Of a DNA stretch of 64,000 nucleotides, positions 59,212 through 64,000 are shown piece after piece. Each line of letters opens with the position of its first letter. Position 1 is the first letter of the stretch. Origin of the DNA: Candidatus Nitrosymbiomonas proteolyticus (GTDB lineage Bacteria > Armatimonadota > Fimbriimonadia > Fimbriimonadales > Fimbriimonadaceae); assembly GCA_017347465.1 (NCBI GenBank), contig AP021858.1:1506472-1570471 (forward strand), given 5' to 3'. The position numbers were made by a program, and so were the translations under genes. Below the pieces are notes generated by a model. It did no database searches and was not told the DNA's origin. It saw only the letters and a list, made by a program, of their open reading frames with translations.

Positions 59212-60077
59212 ATTCCTTCTCTTAAGGATGCGGCATATCTTGCGAGCGCTGGTTCGATTCCCGCAGGTTTACCAGCTATATACAGGTCCAAAACTGTTAA
59301 CTTCAACAGGTCCGCCCTTGTTTCTTTCGCCAGCGACCCGTCTTCGGGCAAGTCGGGCGCCCTATCGAAGACGTATTGATCGACGACCGGGCGCAACGGT
59401 TCGATTGCGTCGTCGGCGAGGTTGAAAGGGTTTGCAGGACCCCGGTGCATTAGGCCGAGGGCGGGATGGAGTCCGGTGCCCACGATCGCGCGGGCCACCA
59501 TAGCCCTGACGATGGCATACCCGTAATTGAGCGCGGCGTTCACCCCCGGCAGGTCGCGATCTCGCATGAACCCTTGTCCAAAGAGAGCTGGGAAGTAGTC
59601 GGCCGCGGCGCGAGCTTCGGCGTTTTCCGAATCGCCGGACTTCACCTTCGCTGCCAGTTCGTCAAGGTACTTTGCGACCGACTTAGCCTCGCGGTCCTTG
59701 GGATTGCAGATTCGTAGGGTTTCCGCTTGCGCTTTGATCTTGGATTGCACGATCTGTTTCCAGAGTTGCTTTTTCTTGGGCACGGAGCACTCGGCCTGCT
59801 CCCGTACGATCTTGGCGTGGAGCGCATTGGCTTCGAACGGCATGACGCAACTCAAGGGGAGGTGGCGCTCATCGCAAAACACGACGGCGACGTTGGCCTT
59901 AGAGAGGGCGACGACCAACTCTTGCGTGAGGGCGGTCCCGTGCGACTCAAGGATGAGTACCGCAAGGTCCTCGATCGGTACACGCCCGACCTCTTGACCC
60001 TCCTGACTGATCGAAAGTTGCTCGAGGTCCTTCTTGAGCCAGGAGGGGTTGGAGACGGTTACGATTCTATGGGGCAT
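59166..60077 (-). CDS. cas1: CRISPR-associated integrase Cas1 (type II)
   Basis: 303 residues. N-terminal beta domain (HRIVTVSNPSWLKKDLEQLSI), then VLILESHGTALTQELVVALS. The catalytic helical domain has probable metal ligands Glu154, His204 (GTGLHPALG) and Asp222 (NLADDAIEPLRPVVD), as in type II Cas1. It integrates new spacers with Cas2. The start overlaps the cas9 end by 11 nt. Absence of csn2 and cas4 makes the locus type II-C. Confidence 0.96.
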   Translation of the reverse strand: MPHRIVTVSNPSWLKKDLEQLSISQEGQEVGRVPIEDLAVLILESHGTALTQELVVALSKANVAVVFCDERHLPLSCVMPFEANALHAKIVREQAECSVPKKKQLWKQIVQSKIKAQAETLRICNPKDREAKSVAKYLDELAAKVKSGDSENAEARAAADYFPALFGQGFMRDRDLPGVNAALNYGYAIVRAMVARAIVGTGLHPALGLMHRGPANPFNLADDAIEPLRPVVDQYVFDRAPDLPEDGSLAKETRADLLKLTVLDLYIAGKPAGIEPALARYAASLREGICGEGRKLVIPLRRP

Positions 60078-63000
60078 CCGTGGGTGTTAGCTCTCCAAGG
60101 GGGGAAGCTGAGAGTTTCCTTCCAAGCTTGGCGAGGGAATCTCCGCGAATCCTCAATGACTCGTGTTCATTAGCAGTACGGGCGTCGTTTGGAGGGCGGA
60201 GCCAGATGCAGTCAGACGTGGTCGAAGCGACCCGCATGGGTTGGTCGTTGAATTCAATACTTTCGTCTTTGGATATGCACATGAGTAGAGTTTCTCCCGA
60301 CCGAACTTTCAAGCCGTAGGGCGAGCCCTTGCCGTCTTCCCTGGATCGCAGAGCCCTTGCAGCGTCAATCATGGTCACAACACGATGAACCAATCTCCCT
60401 TTGGGCGACCGAATGATCTCCGCATGATGGTTGCTCTCCGGTGCCACATATCGGTGGCTTGAGTCCTTTTCTCCCGGAATGTCAATGTTGATTGTGGAGT
60501 CGTCGCTTCGTTTGGGATGACGAACTCGCACAGTCGCAACCTGCATTTTTTGCCCCCTCCCATTTAGGATTTGGACATTTCCCGAACCAAACGCCTCCTC
60601 CCAATCTCCCATGGAAAGTCGCTGAAGGAGAGCGCGCTTCAGGTCTGGGTCGTACACCCTCTCTTCGATCTGCTTCCGCGTTTCTTCGAGCTTCGGCTTC
60701 TTCGCTTCAGGCTTCAGTAGTTCCTTGACCGAGATCCTCCGCACGTAGAGAATCGTTCCATTGAGCTCCTTTCGCCCGTAGTAGCTTCCATCGTGAAGAG
60801 CCCCCCGAATCCCTTTATTTACGGCGTGAGAGGTGATCGCCTTGTTAATCACCGTTCGGATGAGCGCTTTGTCAGGCTTGTAGAGGTTGGCTTTACTCTT
60901 GGGCCGATGCTCCTTCGGTCCACGGTAAGCCTCGACCGCCGCCTTGAACCTCTTAGGGTTCGTCAATGCGACGACGATAGCGTCGATAGCATGATGCCGG
61001 TGGTCGTTGCGGTTCTTTCGCTTGATCTCCTCTGCTTCGGCCCCGTCCCCGTTTTCGTTCGCCTCCTCGATCGCCTTAACCTCCTTCTTTGTCAGAAGCG
61101 GAGGCAAGAGGTCGTTCAACTCCCACACACGCCGGAGAAACCCAGTTGCCTGTCCGTTCGTGGGCCAGACAGTCAGCTTGTCCTCGCCCCACTCGATACC
61201 CGCCATCTTGAGCTGCTTGAGGTACTTGACTGCTTCCTTCGTTATGTACCGCGTGTCCTGCAACTGTCGGGCAACGAAGTCGTCATCCACCTCTTCCATT
61301 TGGAACTTCCTCAGCAGGGCCCGGTTGCCCGTCTTCTTGATGACGGCAAGTCGGTCCTTAGCCTCCTTGGTTCCCGGTTTCCATACTTCCGCCGGTAGTC
61401 GATCACCCTTTCGAGCGTTACAGGCTCGGTGAGCGAGGACCTTGTTCGAAATCGAATCGTCGCCACTCCGTCGTATGGGGAGCACATGGTCGATGTCGGC
61501 GGTATCGTTGAGGAGGTCCGTGCTGCCGATGTTTTCGAGGCAATAAGGACATATCTCGCGCTGCTGTAGCCAGAGCCTGTACTTTATCTTGTCCTTTCGC
61601 GAGACCTGGCTGCCCGCTTGGCCTGGCTGCGCCCTGAACCACTCCTCGGCCTGTTTGTTGAGTTTCTTATTGTCGCTGGTGAGCTTCGAGACTCGATCTC
61701 GGTCGGCCTTGGACTCCTTGAGTTCAGTTGCCAACTCCAACCGAATAAGATCAGGCATCCCGTATTTCTTGATGAGGGCGTTGACGACCTTTCGCAGTTC
61801 CGTGAGAGCCCGATGGACCCTTGGATTCCGCAGGGGCGGGGGCGGGGGCAATTCCTCGCACTTGCCTTCTGGTTGCAATTCGGCTCGCTGTAGGTCCTTG
61901 GCCTCGTGAGGGAGCAGCCCGTTGAGCATGTCCTTGTGGAGCCGCCGCATGGCTTGGATCGAGAGGTTCGTCGTGCTGGTCGAAAACGACTCGCAGAGGA
62001 CGTCGAACGCCTGGCGTTTGGAAAGGGGATACAGGGGATTGTGCTTCGACTTTGGCTTTTGCAGTAGCTTGAAAAGGTGGATCGGATCGCCGAAGTACGT
62101 CTCGAGGTCCTGCATAAAATCCAGTTGAGCATGTTCGACATCTTTCGTCAGGTGGAGATCGGCACGCCACTTCTCCCCGAAGACCTTCTTCAGGGCGATT
62201 TCGGTGGTGTTGCCTTGAATGCCATTGGGGCTGCCTTTTGACCCCTCAATCGTGAACCTGCCAGCCCTGCCCACTCTGAGCCTCTCGCGAATCTTCGGCC
62301 ACGTAAGAAAGGGGGTCGATTGGAGTTCATCCGCCAGCGGGACAAACTCTTCGGGAGTCAGTTCCCGCACGTCATCTCCGACGACTAGTCTGAGGTTGCG
62401 TAGTGTTTCCAATATTCGGTAGCGATGGGAGACCCAATGCCCGCGCCGAGCAACGGGTTTCGCCGAACCCAAAAGTGAACAGGCGCGAAATTGCCTGAGA
62501 GCTTCGTTTGAACTTACTCCCGCAACGTATCCCCGCTTGGGTAGCAAGACTCGAAACGGCTTGAGGGGTCTCTGTTCGAACGCAGATCTGACGAGGGACT
62601 TGTTGGCGGTCGTGAGAATGTCGGGATAGAACTGGGACTGGAAGTCCCAAATCCTGTCGAACTCGTCCTCCAGCCACTCCCGCGAAAGCCGATTGACCTT
62701 GCGTTTTTTCTGACCTTCTGGCAACGAATGAAGGTAGCGTCCGATGGTTGAAAGGCCTGACCTCTCCCACCTTTCTTTAAGGGCATTGATCGCGTCAAGT
62801 GTCTTTCTGGGATCATCGCCAACGTCAACTTGCAAAGCTACATCAGACTCGTTTCCATCCACGACTTGGCTGGCACTCCGCGCATCCGTTCCTGCGATCT
62901 GAGCGCTCATGGTGTCTGTCTCTTCATCTACGTCGACGGATTCGTCGGTTTCCCGTACCCACTGGCGAAGCTCTTCGTCGCCCGCAAAGGGCGAACCGGG

Positions 63001-63459
63001 CGCGATCAGGTCTGCCAACTTGGCCTTACGGTTGCTACGGAAGCCCCGTCGCTGCAAGATGTGTTGGAGAGCCCGGCCGATTTCAAAGAGCTCGACCTGT
63101 TCACCGATAGCTCGGCTTCGAATTTCGTAGGGATTGAGGAATCTGCCTTCCTTCTTCGGGCTCCACCGCCCGAGTACCCGGTCACGCTCGACTGCATCTT
63201 CCGGTAGCAGTCCGATGATCGTCAACGCCCTTTCCACGTTCCGACGGCGTTTGGCGCTCCGGTCGATTGTGCGCCGCTGTCCCCGAAAACCACGACGCTT
63301 CGCGTTAAGCGTGATTTTGGACTTCTCATCGACGACCCCGCTGAACACCCGGCTGTTCGCCCAAAGGACTTCGAGGATTTCGTCGTCGTCATTTACTTCC
63401 AGAAGCGCGCCGCCCACCGAAGCTTCGCCCAGGTCCAATCCCAATACCAGTCTTGACAT
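60067..63459 (-). CDS. cas9: CRISPR-associated endonuclease Cas9 (type II-C, 1130 residues)
   Basis: RNA-guided DNA nuclease, compact II-C size. Order: RuvC-I with Asp9 (LVLGLDLGEASVGG); Arg-rich bridge helix about 52-76 (NAKRRGFRGQRRTIDRSAKR); REC lobe including LQHILQRRGFRSNRKAK and an acidic stretch at about 160-216; RuvC-II with Glu575 (IRLELATEL); HNH with Cys637/Cys640, His658 (ADIDHVLPI), Asn681 (HRACNARKGD); RuvC-III with His823 and Asp826 (NDHRHHAIDA); then a PAM-interacting C-terminus. All catalytic residues are present. GGGGGA lies 7 nt before the ATG, and TGATACGAT within the divergent anti-repeat could be its -10. First gene of cas9-cas1-cas2. Confidence 0.98.
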   Translation of the reverse strand: MSRLVLGLDLGEASVGGALLEVNDDDEILEVLWANSRVFSGVVDEKSKITLNAKRRGFRGQRRTIDRSAKRRRNVERALTIIGLLPEDAVERDRVLGRWSPKKEGRFLNPYEIRSRAIGEQVELFEIGRALQHILQRRGFRSNRKAKLADLIAPGSPFAGDEELRQWVRETDESVDVDEETDTMSAQIAGTDARSASQVVDGNESDVALQVDVGDDPRKTLDAINALKERWERSGLSTIGRYLHSLPEGQKKRKVNRLSREWLEDEFDRIWDFQSQFYPDILTTANKSLVRSAFEQRPLKPFRVLLPKRGYVAGVSSNEALRQFRACSLLGSAKPVARRGHWVSHRYRILETLRNLRLVVGDDVRELTPEEFVPLADELQSTPFLTWPKIRERLRVGRAGRFTIEGSKGSPNGIQGNTTEIALKKVFGEKWRADLHLTKDVEHAQLDFMQDLETYFGDPIHLFKLLQKPKSKHNPLYPLSKRQAFDVLCESFSTSTTNLSIQAMRRLHKDMLNGLLPHEAKDLQRAELQPEGKCEELPPPPPLRNPRVHRALTELRKVVNALIKKYGMPDLIRLELATELKESKADRDRVSKLTSDNKKLNKQAEEWFRAQPGQAGSQVSRKDKIKYRLWLQQREICPYCLENIGSTDLLNDTADIDHVLPIRRSGDDSISNKVLAHRACNARKGDRLPAEVWKPGTKEAKDRLAVIKKTGNRALLRKFQMEEVDDDFVARQLQDTRYITKEAVKYLKQLKMAGIEWGEDKLTVWPTNGQATGFLRRVWELNDLLPPLLTKKEVKAIEEANENGDGAEAEEIKRKNRNDHRHHAIDAIVVALTNPKRFKAAVEAYRGPKEHRPKSKANLYKPDKALIRTVINKAITSHAVNKGIRGALHDGSYYGRKELNGTILYVRRISVKELLKPEAKKPKLEETRKQIEERVYDPDLKRALLQRLSMGDWEEAFGSGNVQILNGRGQKMQVATVRVRHPKRSDDSTINIDIPGEKDSSHRYVAPESNHHAEIIRSPKGRLVHRVVTMIDAARALRSREDGKGSPYGLKVRSGETLLMCISKDESIEFNDQPMRVASTTSDCIWLRPPNDARTANEHESLRIRGDSLAKLGRKLSASPLGELTPTDAP

Positions 63460-63481
63460 TGCTGTTCCCCCGTGATATAGT
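63453..63481 (+). promoter_or_regulatory. Strong sigma-70-type promoter of the tracrRNA
   Basis: A perfect -35 TTGACA (63453-63458), exactly 17 nt, then TATAGT (63476-63481) preceded by TGA, giving an extended -10 as well. The start site is predicted at about 63488, one base before the anti-repeat. The -35 overlaps the cas9 start codon (63457-63459) on the opposite strand. Confidence 0.85.
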
Positions 63482-63487
63482 CTCTAT

Positions 63488-63627
63488 CGTATCAGAAAAG
63501 AGTCTGCGGGTTGCATTCGATAAGAGCTCTGATATGCGTATCGAAGCTCGCAGGCAATACGCGAAAGCGTAGCCAAGTCAATGGTCTATGGGCCGAACTA
63601 AAGCTCTTCCTTCGCGGAGGAGTTTTT
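63488..63627 (+). ncRNA. tracrRNA of the type II-C system (about 140 nt)
   Basis: The anti-repeat is 63489-63521: 21 bases from GTATCAGAAAAG on match the repeat complement exactly. The other 12 positions have six changes, five of which keep G-U pairing with the crRNA repeat and one of which is an A-G mismatch. Then come a hairpin at 63524-63549 (GAGCT/AGCTC and TGATA/TATCG arms, TGCG loop), a hairpin at 63558-63571 (TACGC-GAAA-GCGTA), a possible short hairpin at 63583-63594 (GGTC/GGCC), and a terminator at 63604-63627. It pairs with crRNA for processing and loads Cas9. Divergent from cas9. Confidence 0.93.
63604..63627 (+). terminator. Intrinsic terminator of the tracrRNA
   Basis: A 7-bp stem CTCTTCC/GGAGGAG (one G-U pair) with loop TTCGC is followed directly by five T residues (63623-63627). 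Confidence 0.85.
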
Positions 63628-63738
63628 AGTTTGTGATGGCCAGCCGATTTCCCCTAAACCCCCGCAGAGGAGGGCTGCTTTTTGCCCGGTGGGGTAAACA
63701 GCAAAGGAACGGTCGACGCTTGAAATCAGGAGGCGACG

Positions 63739-64000
63739 ATGAGGCGAGAGAGAACGATTCTGTACCTGTTGGCGGGTGGGTTTCTTCTGACCGCGATCGA
63801 GGTGCGATATCTGCACCGCGAGGTCTTGGGGGAGCACTGGCAAGCTTGGGTTCCTGTGGCGTACGGCGCGCTGGGGACGGCCGTAGCCGTCGTTGCGGCC
63901 GCTTCGGCCAAGGCGCGAAGGCTGGCTGCGGGCGTGTTCGCGCTCGGCGTGGTGGCGGGCCTGCTCGGTTTCTACCTTCACACCGAGGGCAACCCCGCGG
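63739..64000 (+). CDS. Small membrane protein, 3' end beyond the window
   Basis: Open from the ATG at 63739 to the window end (87 codons visible). AGGAGG at 63728-63733 lies 5 nt upstream, an ideal ribosome-binding site. Hydrophobic segments: ILYLLAGGFLLTAIEV, WVPVAYGALGTAVAVVAAA, and LAAGVFALGVVAGLLGFYL, separated by charged turns, so at least three membrane helices. The family is not recognised; the remainder is off the edge. Confidence 0.7.
   Translation, partial: MRRERTILYLLAGGFLLTAIEVRYLHREVLGEHWQAWVPVAYGALGTAVAVVAAASAKARRLAAGVFALGVVAGLLGFYLHTEGNPA

Noticed and set aside
58846-60077. Type II-A or II-B classification
   Set aside because: No csn2 or cas4 is present in the complete cas9-cas1-cas2 operon or its flanks.

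Overview
This window looks like a chromosomal piece of a GC-rich, didermic, Gram-negative-type bacterium. A PEP-CTERM surface protein, an alternative complex III, type IV pilus ATPases and pseudopilins, and a recurring leaderless-promoter pattern (TAnnnT 6-7 nt before ATG) together suggest an Armatimonadota member, perhaps Fimbriimonadia-like. That placement is inference from gene content; there is no rRNA here to confirm it.

Layout. 1-4.4 kb: end of a rhodanese/methyltransferase gene, then a secreted phosphodiesterase, an RNA 2',3'-cyclic phosphodiesterase, a LOG-like protein and a STAS-like protein. 4.5-6.1 kb: D-lyxose isomerase, tRNA-Arg(CCG) and a gene-free stretch of palindromic and tandem repeats. 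6.1-12.5 kb: CocE-type hydrolase, GNAT, DinB, M28 peptidase and pyrG. 12.6-15.3 kb: a three-gene pseudopilin operon whose last product carries four tandem Ca-binding-type loops. 15.3-32 kb: AI-2E-family permease, tRNA-Lys(TTT), purM, cyclophilin, an ECF sigma/anti-sigma pair, a PEP-CTERM protein, LemA, purL, a TPR protein, nadK, an Opp-type ATPase, phoU, an FKBP-like protein, a Wzm/Wzt polysaccharide exporter and a glycosyltransferase. 32-33 kb: greA and a lipoprotein.

33.3-49.3 kb is an energy-metabolism island. On the minus strand lies an alternative complex III operon (actA-F plus a small membrane protein). Divergent from it, on the plus strand, is a molybdenum-enzyme operon whose catalytic subunit resembles the exported nitrite oxidoreductase/nitrate reductase of Nitrospira and anammox bacteria, with an Fe-S subunit, a TorD-like chaperone, a heme-b type subunit and two proteins I do not recognise. 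The oxidoreductase probably works on the outer face of the membrane and exchanges electrons with the quinone or cytochrome c pools that complex III also uses.

49.4-58 kb: ubiX, an SDR epimerase, a second GreA-like factor, three consecutive PilT-type ATPases, metX and a MoeB/rhodanese fusion.

58.1-63.6 kb is a complete type II-C CRISPR-Cas system: 11 repeats with 10 spacers on the plus strand, then cas2, cas1 and a 1130-residue cas9 on the minus strand, and a divergent plus-strand tracrRNA. The tracrRNA is unusually well defined by sequence alone: a TTGACA-17-TATAGT promoter whose -35 overlaps the cas9 start codon, a full-length anti-repeat whose changes almost all keep G-U pairing, three further hairpins, and a T-tract terminator. 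Every repeat ends in an extended -10-like element, as in Neisseria and Campylobacter II-C arrays. The window closes in the start of a small membrane protein gene.
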